A DNA stretch of 15,993 bases from Lachnospiraceae bacterium (GCA_021205045.1 JAJPYH010000211.1:1-15993), one strand, 5' to 3'. Shown: positions 6,400-14,768, counted from the first letter of the stretch. The notes: a model not told the origin generated them from the sequence alone. Translations and numbers: made by a program.

Positions 6400-8847
6400 A
6401 TGTCCTTTCACAGAATGAAAAAAAAGCACATTTTAGAAACTCCTCCCAGAACAGAGGTGGAGATCATAGCCGCTGACTGTGATGGCGGTCTGACCTCCGC
6501 CCAGGTGGAAGAGCGCCAAAACTGCGGCTGGGTCAACACCCAGGTGGACGACAGCCGGGAAACCACCGGCAGCATCATCCGCAAAAACCTCTGCACCTAT
6601 TTTAATTTCATTTTTCTGTTTCTGGCCATTCTGATCATCGCAGTGGGGTCGTTCAAAAATCTGTCCTTTATGGTGGTGGTCATCATCAATACCCTCATCG
6701 GCATCATTCAGGAGCTGCGGGCTAAGAGAGTGCTGGATCAGCTGAATATGGTGGCTGCCCCCAAAACGGAGGCCATCCGGGACGGGGAGCACATTACCGT
6801 TCCCTCCGACCAGCTGGTCCGGGATGACATCGTGGTCTTCCATGCGGGCAATCAGATTCCGGCGGACGCAGTGATTTTGTCCGGCGAGGCTCTGGTCAAC
6901 GAGTCTCTTCTGACCGGCGAATCAAAATCCATCATGAAATCCGTTGGAGATCCGCTGATCTCCGGTAGCTTTCTCGTATCCGGTGAGTGCGTTGCTAGGC
7001 TCACAGCGGTTGGGGCGGACTCCTATATTTCCCGGCTGACGCTGGAAGCCAAGGCCATGAAAAAGGGAGAGCAGTCTCAGATGATGCGCTCCTTAAACCA
7101 CCTTCTGTGGATCGTGGGCGTTGCCTTGATTCCCATCGGCATCGCCCTCTTTGTGCAGAGCTACACCGTCACCGGGGAGACCTTTGCCAAAAGCATCACC
7201 TCCACCGTGGCCGCTCTGGTAGGTATGATTCCGGAGGGGCTGTACCTGCTGGCCAGCATTGCCCTGGCGGTCAGCTCCATGCGTCTGGCCAGAAAGCGGG
7301 TGCTGCTGCATGACATGAAGAGCATTGAGACTCTGGCCCGGGTGGACGTGCTCTGCGTGGACAAGACCGGCACCATCACGGAAAACTCCATGGAGGTGAA
7401 GCAGCTGATTCCCACCAGGCTTTACGACCCGGACGCCATGCCGGAGCTGTCCTCCCTGATTGGAGATTTTACCTGCGCCATGAAAAATGACAACCAGACC
7501 ATGGCCGCCATGAAGGAATATTTTCAGGAAAATACCGGACAGACGCCGGTCAAAGTGACGCCTTTTTCCTCGGAGGTCAAATACAGTGCCGTCACCTTTG
7601 AAGACGGGGCTTATGTGCTGGGAGCGCCGGAATTGCTGCTGGGCGAAGATTATGCCGGTTATGAAAGGGAAATCAATGACTATTCCTCCCGGGGCTACCG
7701 GGTGCTGGTCTTCGGCTCTTATGATGAGGAAATTACCGGACAGCCCCTGACCAGACCGGTAACTCCCCTGGGCCTGGTGCTGCTCTCCAATCCCATCAGG
7801 AAGGCCGCGCCGGACACCTTCTCCTACTTTGCCGAACAGGGGGTGGAGATCAAGGTCATCTCCGGGGACAACCCGCTGACCGTCTCGGAGGCCGCCAAAG
7901 AGGCGAAAATCGCCGGGGCGGACAAATATGTAGACGCTACCACCCTGGAAACCCAGGAGGATATCGACTACGCCATCAAAAAATACACCGTCTTCGGCCG
8001 GGTTACCCCGGAGCAGAAGCGGCAGTTTGTACAGGCCCTGAAACACCAGGGCCGGACCGTGGCCATGACCGGCGACGGCGTCAACGATGTGCTGGCCTTG
8101 AAAGACGCGGACTGCAGCGTGGCCATGGCCTCAGGCAGCGACGCCGCGGCCCAGGCCTCCCAGGTGGTGCTGCTGGATTCAGACTTCTCCTGCATGCCCG
8201 CCGTGGTGCTGGAGGGCCGCCGGGTGGTCAACAATATCCAGCGCTCCGCCGTGCTTTTCCTGGTGAAAAATATCTTTTCCTTCCTGCTGTCCCTGTTCTC
8301 CCTGGCCTCCGCCATCACCTACCCGTTAGAAGCCTCCCAGATCTCGCTGATCGGCATGTGGACCATCGGAATCCCAGGCTTCTTCCTGGCCCTTCGCTCC
8401 GACCATAGTCGGATTCAGGGACATTTTCTTTCCAATGTGATGCTGCGGGCCCTGCCCGGCGGCGTCACCGATATGCTGGCAGTCAGCGCCTTTACGGTCT
8501 TCAGCCTGGTCTTCGGCATCGATTCGGCCAGTGCCTCCACCGCAGCCATGATGCTGGTGGTCATCGTGGGCTTCATGCTCTTATATCAAGTAATTGATCC
8601 CCATAAGTTCACTGACTGGGGCATCCTGATTTTAAACATCGCCGGCTTTGTGTTCTGCTGCCTGTATCTGCCGGAGCTGTACTCCGTGAGCCGGGTGTCC
8701 AGAGAAGGTCTTATGCTGCTGGCGGTGTTCGCCATCGCCGTGGAGCCGGTGTACAGATATCTGACGAAGCTGCTGGAGGGTATACGAAGACTGTTCGGAC
8801 AGCTGACCGAAAAGGTACGGGGACATTTTCTGAAGCAGAAGCGGTAA
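6400..8847 (+). CDS. Cation-transporting P-type ATPase (P2-like, CtpE-like)
   Basis: Membrane pump that couples ATP hydrolysis to cation movement through an aspartyl-phosphate. All family landmarks are present in its 815 residues: actuator motif TGES (172-175), membrane ion-site motif PEGL (278-281), phosphorylation site DKTGT with D321, and hinge GDGVND (558-563). There is no N-terminal CxxC heavy-metal domain, so it is not a P1B copper/zinc pump. The sequence IPEGLYLLASIALAVS around the ion site resembles mycobacterial CtpE (Ca2+ uptake) and related Firmicute pumps more than PacL or MgtA. Ca2+ is the best guess, but substrate and direction are inferred. The start at ATG 6400 is set by AGGAG at 6387-6391. 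It is a single-gene unit with a consensus -10, a palindromic site and a folded leader upstream, and a strong shared terminator downstream. Confidence 0.9.
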   Translation: MSFHRMKKKHILETPPRTEVEIIAADCDGGLTSAQVEERQNCGWVNTQVDDSRETTGSIIRKNLCTYFNFIFLFLAILIIAVGSFKNLSFMVVVIINTLIGIIQELRAKRVLDQLNMVAAPKTEAIRDGEHITVPSDQLVRDDIVVFHAGNQIPADAVILSGEALVNESLLTGESKSIMKSVGDPLISGSFLVSGECVARLTAVGADSYISRLTLEAKAMKKGEQSQMMRSLNHLLWIVGVALIPIGIALFVQSYTVTGETFAKSITSTVAALVGMIPEGLYLLASIALAVSSMRLARKRVLLHDMKSIETLARVDVLCVDKTGTITENSMEVKQLIPTRLYDPDAMPELSSLIGDFTCAMKNDNQTMAAMKEYFQENTGQTPVKVTPFSSEVKYSAVTFEDGAYVLGAPELLLGEDYAGYEREINDYSSRGYRVLVFGSYDEEITGQPLTRPVTPLGLVLLSNPIRKAAPDTFSYFAEQGVEIKVISGDNPLTVSEAAKEAKIAGADKYVDATTLETQEDIDYAIKKYTVFGRVTPEQKRQFVQALKHQGRTVAMTGDGVNDVLALKDADCSVAMASGSDAAAQASQVVLLDSDFSCMPAVVLEGRRVVNNIQRSAVLFLVKNIFSFLLSLFSLASAITYPLEASQISLIGMWTIGIPGFFLALRSDHSRIQGHFLSNVMLRALPGGVTDMLAVSAFTVFSLVFGIDSASASTAAMMLVVIVGFMLLYQVIDPHKFTDWGILILNIAGFVFCCLYLPELYSVSRVSREGLMLLAVFAIAVEPVYRYLTKLLEGIRRLFGQLTEKVRGHFLKQKR

Positions 8848-8906
8848 AAATACGGCGCCTGCGCAAAGCGCACCACCAATATGAAATCAAAATTTTCCCA
8901 TACAGC

Positions 8907-8937
8907 AAAAAAGAGGACCCGGTGCCCTCTTTTTTTT
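8907..8937. terminator. Bidirectional terminator between convergent genes
   Basis: AAAAAAGAGG (8907-8916) pairs with CCTCTTTTTT (8926-8935) around a 9-nt loop. Runs of A and T on the two sides allow termination of the P-type ATPase (plus) and the lipoprotein gene (minus). Confidence 0.88.
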
Positions 8938-8946
8938 GCTGCAGCA

Positions 8947-11541
8947 TCATTCATTTTCACTGATATAAATGCTCATCCGGGACTGGATAATCTGGCAAAC
9001 CTCATCGATCGTCTTCTGTCCGCTGAAATACGCGCCGGCCTCCTCATAGATAATATCGGCCACTTCCGCTGTGGTGTTATTTGCTCTTGTATTGACGCTG
9101 TAGATAAAGTCCACCCACTTGGCCGCTTCCTCCTCCGTGGCCGGATCCACGGTAATCTCCGCGTCGCCGATGTAGATGACATAGTCGTATTCCACTTCCT
9201 CATCATCAAAATAATGGGGTTTCCGGGTCATCTGCTGCGCCAGAGCCTCTACGCTGGACTTCAGAACAGGAATCTTATAATCAAAGTTCCCGCTGTCCAC
9301 CGACTGCCCTTCCTCAGTGATGAAGCTTCTCACAAACTCCCAGGCTCCGTCCACGTTTCCGGATCTGGAGATGGCAAAGGTGCCGCCGTCCGTGAGCGCA
9401 CCTCTGATGCCGCTGTTATTGGGGAAGCCTACTGCCGACGCCTCTTCAGTGAACTCGTAATAATAGTCGTACCGTATATTCTCCACCGAACTGATATAGG
9501 TGCCGCTCAGCAATACCTGATCGGTAATATATCTGGATTCGTAATTCTGCCAGTAATCGTCGGAGTTGTACAGGGCATCATAATCAATCTCCTCCGGATA
9601 CTGCGCGGCGAACTCCAGCAGGCTCTGAAAGCTGTCGCCGGTGAAATCACAGGTTCCGCTCTCCTCATCCACAAACTCGCTGTAGCTGAATTCCAAGGCT
9701 GCGGAAAGGATATCCTCCCTGGTCACTTCCTCGCCAAAAACGGAGGCCCCCGGGTATTCCTCCATGACCTGGAACAGCTTCTCCCAGGTCAGGGCCTCCT
9801 CCCCGAAAATACTGGTTTTGCCCATAACCGTCTCAATGCGGAAGGAAATGGGAAGCTGATAGAGACTGCCGCCGTCCTCATAGGCCTCAAACACATTCTG
9901 GCAGTAATCCTCCAAGTCAAGCTCCGGATCCGCCTCAATCAGCTCATAGAAATCCGCCAGAACCCCAAGATCCCCGTAAGCGTCCAGGTCAAAATAATTG
10001 CCCCTGTAATCGTAAATGATATCCGGAATGTCCCCCGACACAATTTCATTGCTTAATTTTGTGCCCCCGGCCAGATAGTCCTCATCGGTAGCATAGCTGG
10101 AATAATAAGTTACAACGATTTTATATTCCTCACTGCTCTTATTGAAATCAATGACCTTTTCCACGATCTCGTTGTTGGCGTAATACATGGCCAGGGAGAT
10201 CTCTATCCTGTCGGGCACGGTCTCAGGGTCAACATGGGTGAAGACGCAGAGATGATTTTCATAATTTACAATATCATAATAAACCCCCAGGAAGGTATCC
10301 TCAGAAAGAAAGGCGATATTGCTCATGGACATGGCGGCAACGTCGCTGGCCACAAAGTCCATGATCTGCGTCAGCTCCTCATCCCCAAAATTGCATCCAT
10401 AAATCCCGGCGGAATCCACAGCAAGCAGGTCATAGCCGCTGCCTTCACCGTCAAAAAGCTCATAATTATTGATGATCTCCGGCAATACCAGCTCCTCGCC
10501 CGGCTCCCCCGTGGTCAGGTCAAAGATTCTGTAGGAGGCTTCCGTGTAATCATCATTCCACACCAGGCAGACCGGCATTCCGTTGCAGCTAAAGGACTGA
10601 ATATAATAATTGAGGGATCTGTCCTTCTCCACCGCAGAGACCAGATTGCCCTCCGGATCCAGCACCAGGATATACTGATAGCCGATCAACACCAGCTGAC
10701 CCCCCTGGGAGAAATCCATGGAAGAAAAATATGCGTAATCATACTCCTCGCCCCATTCCGAGGTTCTCAGATGAAACAGCTCCGTTCCGTCGCTCTGAAT
10801 GCCCGCCAGAATAGTATAATTCTCAGTGTAGGTCCATTCGTCGTTGTAGGCGTAAATTTCCATCAGATAATAAAGATTGCCCTCCGGTGAAATCCAGTAG
10901 CCATTGATGTAGGTGTCCTGATTCAGGTCGGAAGGGGCTTCGTCATCTGTTTCCGGGGCGGTCGTCACAGAGTCGCTGTCCCCGGAAGTTCCGGCGGTCT
11001 CGCTTCCGGAAGTCTCCGTGCTTCCGTCCTCTGCGGTTCCGGTGGTTCCGGCTCCCGCTGTGTCAACGCTTCCATCCTCTGCGGTTCCGGCTCCCGCTGT
11101 CTCAGCGCTCCCGTCCTCTGCGGTTTCAGTGTTTCCATCCTCCGACTCCCCGGCAGCTTCCTCGGAATCCAACTCACTGACTGCCGCATCGTCCATCCAT
11201 TGATAGACATAGAACTCCACGTCCGTCAGCTGATTTCCCTCCAGATCCCAGGTGGAAAAGTGGTCGGAATAGCCGTTATCCAGGCTGTGCTCCGACATCA
11301 TATAAATAATATCGTCCTGCAGCACCAGCTTTCCCACATAACCGTTATCTCCGAGGAACTCATCCATCTTCTCAAAGGAGCTCTCCGAATAGACATGCTC
11401 CTTGTCCACAAGCGTACCGCTTAAGCCGCTCTGAGAGCTTCCCTGCTGATCCCGGCTGCCCGAGCCGCCGCAGCCGACCGCTGTCAGCGTCATTGCCAGA
11501 CACAGGGCAGCGGCAATCCCTTTTTTCATGATTCTCTTCAT
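8947..11541 (-). CDS. Large lipoprotein: propeller-like domain fused to a solute-binding domain
   Basis: Surface-anchored protein of 864 residues. The signal peptide (MKRIMKKG plus hydrophobic run) ends in a lipobox, LTAVGC with C24 as the lipidated residue. Residues about 40-440 contain repeated short strands of the form GNLYYL, GQLVLIGYQYILVLDPEGN and YRIFDLTTG, which suggest a beta-propeller. Residues about 440-864 read as a family-1 extracellular solute-binding protein (ISLAMYYANNEIVEKVIDFN, PDIIYDY, GGTFAISRSGNVDGAWEFV). A low-complexity acidic insert (about 125-200) of TAEDGS-type repeats separates early strands. The protein is strongly acidic. The start at 11541 is preceded by GGGAGGAGG; an upstream frame adds 12 residues without support. 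No permease or ATPase of an importer lies nearby, so its partner is elsewhere or it acts as a sensor. The ligand is unknown. Confidence 0.82.
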   Translation of the reverse strand: MKRIMKKGIAAALCLAMTLTAVGCGGSGSRDQQGSSQSGLSGTLVDKEHVYSESSFEKMDEFLGDNGYVGKLVLQDDIIYMMSEHSLDNGYSDHFSTWDLEGNQLTDVEFYVYQWMDDAAVSELDSEEAAGESEDGNTETAEDGSAETAGAGTAEDGSVDTAGAGTTGTAEDGSTETSGSETAGTSGDSDSVTTAPETDDEAPSDLNQDTYINGYWISPEGNLYYLMEIYAYNDEWTYTENYTILAGIQSDGTELFHLRTSEWGEEYDYAYFSSMDFSQGGQLVLIGYQYILVLDPEGNLVSAVEKDRSLNYYIQSFSCNGMPVCLVWNDDYTEASYRIFDLTTGEPGEELVLPEIINNYELFDGEGSGYDLLAVDSAGIYGCNFGDEELTQIMDFVASDVAAMSMSNIAFLSEDTFLGVYYDIVNYENHLCVFTHVDPETVPDRIEISLAMYYANNEIVEKVIDFNKSSEEYKIVVTYYSSYATDEDYLAGGTKLSNEIVSGDIPDIIYDYRGNYFDLDAYGDLGVLADFYELIEADPELDLEDYCQNVFEAYEDGGSLYQLPISFRIETVMGKTSIFGEEALTWEKLFQVMEEYPGASVFGEEVTREDILSAALEFSYSEFVDEESGTCDFTGDSFQSLLEFAAQYPEEIDYDALYNSDDYWQNYESRYITDQVLLSGTYISSVENIRYDYYYEFTEEASAVGFPNNSGIRGALTDGGTFAISRSGNVDGAWEFVRSFITEEGQSVDSGNFDYKIPVLKSSVEALAQQMTRKPHYFDDEEVEYDYVIYIGDAEITVDPATEEEAAKWVDFIYSVNTRANNTTAEVADIIYEEAGAYFSGQKTIDEVCQIIQSRMSIYISENE
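11021..11127 (-). repeat. Imperfect tandem repeats coding for the TAEDGS tract
   Basis: The 12-mer TCCTCTGCGGTT recurs at 11027-11038, 11075-11086 and 11114-11125 (spacings 48 and 39 bp, both multiples of three). On the minus strand the units read TAEDGSxxTAGAG-like peptides. Unit number can change here without loss of frame. Confidence 0.8.
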
Positions 11542-11625
11542 AGTCCTCCTCCCATCCCGGCTTTCCCTGCCGGGCAATACATTGCAGTCACAGGGAACGG
11601 CAGATGCTTTCTGTCATTTCCTGCT

Positions 11626-11694
11626 GCAGTGATCAGTTTCACTGCTCTCATGCTAACACTTAAACTTTAAGAATTAAAACAGGAAGTCTTAAGA
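11626..11694. promoter_or_regulatory. Cluster of dyads in the lipoprotein upstream region
   Basis: Three dyads lie within 70 bp: GCAGTGA/TCACTGC (11626-11645, 6-bp spacer), CTTAAA-C-TTTAAG (11659-11671) and TCTTAAGA (11687-11694). They stand 85-150 bp upstream of the lipoprotein start. No clear sigma-70 promoter could be fixed; the dyads may be operators or leader hairpins. Confidence 0.4.
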
Positions 11695-11733
11695 TATCAT
11701 GAACTTATTTTCCAAAGGTACATTTTCATGGCT

Positions 11734-11816
11734 CTTGTATTTTTCCAACCGTTATTCGTTCTGATTCTTGTGTTTTTCCAACCATTTCTTCATCTGAAAT
11801 TTATGTTTTTCAGCCG
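11734..11816. repeat. 33-bp imperfect tandem repeat after the ABC gene
   Basis: CTTGTATTTTTCCAACC (11734-11750) recurs with one change at 11767-11783, and a weaker third copy (TTATGTTTTTCAGCC, 11801-11815) overlaps the end of the ABC transporter gene. The period of 33 is a multiple of three. No start codon or ribosome site supports translation. Confidence 0.65.
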
Positions 11817-13558
11817 GCCTGTCCGTCCTGTCCCGCCATCAGCTGATACAGCTGCGCAAATCCCCCGTTCTGCTCCAGCAGTTCTCCGAAGGTTCCTTCC
11901 TCCGAGACCTCTCCGTTTTCCAGATAAACAATTCTGTCAAAATCCTTCATGTAGTCACCGAAAATATCATGGGTGATCACGAGAACCGCGCAGTCCAGAT
12001 TCACCAGATTCCGCATAATCTGATCGGTGGTCTCCACATCCAGGCTGGAGGTGGCTTCATCCACCAACAGCAGGCCGCAGCCCCGGATCAGCGCTCTGGC
12101 GATGGCCACCCTCTGGGCCTGTCCGCCGGAAAGGTTGCGCCCGTTCTCCGTCAGCATCGTCTCAAGCCCCTGAGGCTGCGTTGCCACATACGCCTCCAGA
12201 CCGGACAGCTTCACCGCCCGCTCCACCTCCTTCGCGGAGTAGTCCTGATAGAGGCAGAGATTATTATAAATCGTATCATTAAAAATAAACGGCGTCTGAG
12301 GGATCATCGCCACATGACTGTAGTAGGATTCCCTGGTATAGGAACCGGCCTCCCGGCCATTGACCCGCACATGCCCCTGATACCCGCCGTAGTAGCGATA
12401 CAGAAGCCGGATCATCGTTGATTTGCCGCTGCCGCTCATTCCCACCAGAGCCATTTTCTGACCGCGGAAAAGCTTAAGCCCCACACCGTGCAGGGTTTCC
12501 TGCGCCGCTTTCGGATAGGTAAACCTTACGTCCGACAGTTCAGCCTCCTCAAAGGACGTCAACTGCTCCTCTCCATCCTGCGAGGCTTCCTTTTCTTCCA
12601 TCATTCCTTCCAGCTTCTCCCTGACAGAGCGGGAGCTTTTGATTTTGAGGAAAGCGTCCACCACCATGCGACAGGGCGAAATGACGAAATTCAGCAGGGA
12701 ATTTGCCGTGATCAGATAACCGATCGTAAGCTTTCCCTGAAACACCAGAATAACGCAGATAAACAGCATTACCATATTGGGTCCCCAGACCGCGAGAGAG
12801 GTCAGAATACCGGCAGTGTTCATGCTGTGTCTCAGCTGATACTCCTTCTTGCGGTTACTGGCCGCCGCATTCTCATGGGCAGTCAGAAAATATTGCATGG
12901 ATCCGGAGGCCATCAGGGTCTCAAAACCCCTCAGCAGGTCGCTGACCCGGCCTGTATACGACGCAATATCGGCCGAGTACGCCGCTCTCGCCTCGGAAAT
13001 CCGCCCCGCCACAAGCCTGGGAACCATGACCACAGCCGCGCACATCAGGACCGAGGCCAGCGCGATCACTGGCGAAATCGAGAACAACATAATATACGAA
13101 ACCACCAGCATACCGCCCCAGAAGCACAGATTAAAAATTGCCGTATAAAACTCATCATAAATGACGCGCATGTCATTGGTGAGACCAGAAAGCACCGACC
13201 CGGTGTTTCCGTCCAGATATTCCTCCATCGACTGGCTGGCCTGACGCCGCATGATCCGGCAGCGGATCTCCTCCACCGCCTTCGCAGACATGCCCACGAA
13301 GGTCTGACGGCTCACATATTCCGTCACATGGGAGAGTGCCACCACGATCAGCCCTCGCCCCAGACTCAGAAACGCCCTGTTCAGATCCCCGGAATCCACC
13401 AGCCACTGCATGATGTAGGACTTGAAGGGCGCCACGATTACCACTGCCAGCGTGAATATTAGAAATATCGCGCTCGTCCTGCGGTTCTGAAAGAGAATTT
13501 TCACCATATTGGTCTGTGTTTTTTCATCATACGCTTTCATTTCAGGCGTTCCTCTCAT
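11810..13558 (-). CDS. ABC half-transporter, fused membrane and ATPase domains
   Basis: Exporter-type ABC protein of about 582 residues: an N-terminal six-helix membrane domain (about 20-310) followed by the ATPase domain. ATPase motifs are complete: Walker A GMSGSGKST (about 370), Q-loop MIPQTPFIF, signature NLSGGQAQR (about 475), Walker B LLLVDEATSSLD (about 498) and H-loop ITHDIF (about 528). One half-transporter with no neighbouring partner implies a homodimer or a distant partner. Cargo cannot be told from sequence; no peptidase C39 domain is present. Start choice is uncertain: ATG 13558 follows GGTGAG closely, ATG 13540 (MKAYDEKTQT) follows GAGAGG at 10 nt, and a longer frame to 13621 lacks a ribosome site. 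The leader has a 7-bp hairpin (13599-13618). The stop overlaps the edge of a 33-bp tandem repeat. Confidence 0.9.
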   Translation of the reverse strand: MRGTPEMKAYDEKTQTNMVKILFQNRRTSAIFLIFTLAVVIVAPFKSYIMQWLVDSGDLNRAFLSLGRGLIVVALSHVTEYVSRQTFVGMSAKAVEEIRCRIMRRQASQSMEEYLDGNTGSVLSGLTNDMRVIYDEFYTAIFNLCFWGGMLVVSYIMLFSISPVIALASVLMCAAVVMVPRLVAGRISEARAAYSADIASYTGRVSDLLRGFETLMASGSMQYFLTAHENAAASNRKKEYQLRHSMNTAGILTSLAVWGPNMVMLFICVILVFQGKLTIGYLITANSLLNFVISPCRMVVDAFLKIKSSRSVREKLEGMMEEKEASQDGEEQLTSFEEAELSDVRFTYPKAAQETLHGVGLKLFRGQKMALVGMSGSGKSTMIRLLYRYYGGYQGHVRVNGREAGSYTRESYYSHVAMIPQTPFIFNDTIYNNLCLYQDYSAKEVERAVKLSGLEAYVATQPQGLETMLTENGRNLSGGQAQRVAIARALIRGCGLLLVDEATSSLDVETTDQIMRNLVNLDCAVLVITHDIFGDYMKDFDRIVYLENGEVSEEGTFGELLEQNGGFAQLYQLMAGQDGQAG

Positions 13559-13652
13559 TTTCTCACCAGCTGTCATATGATTCAGGCGGCAAAAGGGTAT
13601 GTCCGCTGCCCCGGACATCACAACACATAAAAGGCATCATTGCCTGTAAAGC

Positions 13653-13709
13653 AAAAAGGCCGTTGTAATGATAGTGATGAATGAAATCTTTCACCTTACA
13701 ACCCTTTTT
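13653..13709 (-). terminator. Terminator after the papain-like gene
   Basis: On the minus strand AAAAAGG-GTTGTAA (13696-13709) pairs with TTACAAC-CC-TTTTT-type sequence (13653-13668) through a two-base bulge. Stem 7+7 bp, 27-nt loop, ending in TTTTT. It lies 4 bp beyond the stop at 13713. Confidence 0.65.
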
Positions 13710-13712
13710 ATT

Positions 13713-14273
13713 CTATTCCGGCGCACAGACTCTTCCGGCGCTGTAAAGCTCCACCAGCTCAGCCAGGCTCCCCTCGTAAATCATCCTCTTGCCGGAATGC
13801 TCCGCAAAATCCCTTGGCGTGACAATGGAATAATGCTTCTCAAACTCCCACACACCGCTCTCATCTAAAAGCTTTGCCGCGTAGGCGGAACAGGTAAAGG
13901 CGTTTTTCATCTCAAAGGGGAAACAAAAGGCGATCAGCGGAAGTCGGATCAGCGTATAATGCAGACTTCGCCTCCTGGCATAATCCCGATAAAGCCAGGC
14001 AATCAGCTTCTGCTTTTGCTCGCTGGTGCATTTGACCTCGTAGACCTGATAATCCGCTACGGGAAAAGCTTTCAGGATCTTCTCCTTTTCCTCCGTCTCG
14101 AAGCGCGCAAAAAAAGGAATGGCCGGATTTCTGCGCCCGAAGCTGTAGGCCTCCTCCAGCGCCTCATCCATGGAAAGGACCACGTGAATATATTTGTGAT
14201 TTAAATATCTGTGCAGAATGGCGGCTAAGATTCCCGGGGTATCCAGAAGGGCAATGTAAATCGAGTCGTCCAT
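13713..14273 (-). CDS. Permuted NlpC/P60 (YiiX-like) papain-fold protein
   Basis: Putative cysteine amidase/peptidase of 186 residues. The circularly permuted NlpC/P60 layout seems present: the histidine comes first (KYIHVVLSM, H30) with acidic residues after it (MDEALEEAYSFGRR), and the cysteine comes late in a helix-like motif (FTCSAYAAKLL, C128). In related YiiX/YycO-type proteins these form the catalytic pair, acting on amide or thioester bonds of peptidoglycan or lipids. No signal peptide is visible, so it is probably cytosolic; one hydrophobic stretch (IRLPLIAFCFPF) precedes the cysteine. The start at ATG 14273 was chosen because AAAGGA lies 7 nt before it. A GTG at 14297 would add 8 residues without a better site. 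A possible promoter (14320-14348) lies between it and rnpB. Family assignment is by motif order only; the substrate is unknown. Confidence 0.62.
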   Translation of the reverse strand: MDDSIYIALLDTPGILAAILHRYLNHKYIHVVLSMDEALEEAYSFGRRNPAIPFFARFETEEKEKILKAFPVADYQVYEVKCTSEQKQKLIAWLYRDYARRRSLHYTLIRLPLIAFCFPFEMKNAFTCSAYAAKLLDESGVWEFEKHYSIVTPRDFAEHSGKRMIYEGSLAELVELYSAGRVCAPE

Positions 14274-14319
14274 ATCAGTTCCTTTCAGAAATCCCACCTC
14301 TGTAAACCTTTTAATGGGT

Positions 14320-14348
14320 ATTATCCGCTATGGCGGACATCACTGCAA
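14320..14348 (-). promoter_or_regulatory. Candidate promoter of the papain-like gene
   Basis: GATAAT (14320-14325) is 5 of 6 to consensus, with TTGCAG (14343-14348) 17 bp upstream as a poor -35. A small hairpin TCCGC/GCGGA (14324-14337) overlaps the -10. Without it the gene would need read-through from rnpB. Confidence 0.35.
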
Positions 14349-14411
14349 ATAAAATTGATAGCTTCGCATTACGCTTTTCGCTGTAATCCCCTCACAATCG
14401 CTTCTATAAAG

Positions 14412-14763
14412 AGGAAAGCAGACCGTAAGCCGGGTTCTGTCCGTATCAGAAGATACGTGATGATCATCTATCTAGGCCTGCCGTTACCGACAGGCTCAAG
14501 CGACCCACCTGAACTCGGACCGGGCCGGCCATAGAGTTCTGCTTGGTCTTGCTTCGGATGGGGTTTACACGGCTCCCCCTGTTACCAGGAGGACGGTAGT
14601 CTCTTACACTGCCATTTCATCCTTACCGGTTTCCCGGCGGTTTCTTTTCTGTTGCACTTTCCCTGGAGTCACCTCCGCCGGACGTTATCCGGCATCCCTG
14701 CCCTGTGAAGCCCGGACTTTCCTCACCCGCTTTCGCGGCCGCGATTATCTGTTCTGCTTTCCT
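14412..14763 (-). ncRNA. rnpB: RNase P RNA (catalytic RNA, type A-like)
   Basis: Ribozyme that trims the 5' leader of precursor tRNAs together with RnpA. The transcript reads from right to left. Its universal blocks are easy to see: GAGGAAAGTCCGGGC near the 5' end, ACAGAA and GGTAAGGATG-type segments in the middle, and GACAGAACCCGGCTTACGG near the 3' end. The ends pair as helix P1: AGGAAAGCAGA (14753-14763) with TCTGCTTTCCT (14412-14422), which fixes the borders to within a few bases. At about 352 nt it has the usual size. It has its own strong promoter at 14769-14798. A clear terminator after it was not found, only a weak hairpin near 14370-14390. Confidence 0.96.
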
Positions 14764-14768
14764 GTGTC

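Noticed and set aside
7093..8046. A 317-codon minus-strand frame inside the P-type ATPase gene
   Set aside because: Antisense to conserved ATPase motifs, Gly/His-rich and without family features.
8418..8831. Two copies of GGGACATTTTCT in the ATPase gene as target sites or element ends
   Set aside because: Both lie in the same codon frame and encode GHFL in an intact protein; nothing around them is duplicated or inserted.
8881..10056. A 391-codon open frame on the plus strand opposite the lipoprotein gene
   Set aside because: It begins inside the terminator region and runs antisense to the solute-binding domain; no ribosome site or recognisable domain.
11734..11816. CRISPR-like array from the 33-bp spaced repeats
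   Set aside because: The conserved part is short and degenerate, there are only two to three units, and spacers are themselves similar. It is a plain tandem repeat.
13599..13618. Terminator from the ATGTCCG/CGGACAT hairpin before the ABC gene
   Set aside because: No T-run follows on either strand. It is noted only as a leader hairpin.
8947..14273. Lipoprotein, ABC half-exporter and papain-like protein as a single secretion or toxin system
   Set aside because: The genes are separated by a terminator and by a gap with its own dyads, the exporter lacks a C39 peptidase domain, and no small leader-peptide gene is visible between them.
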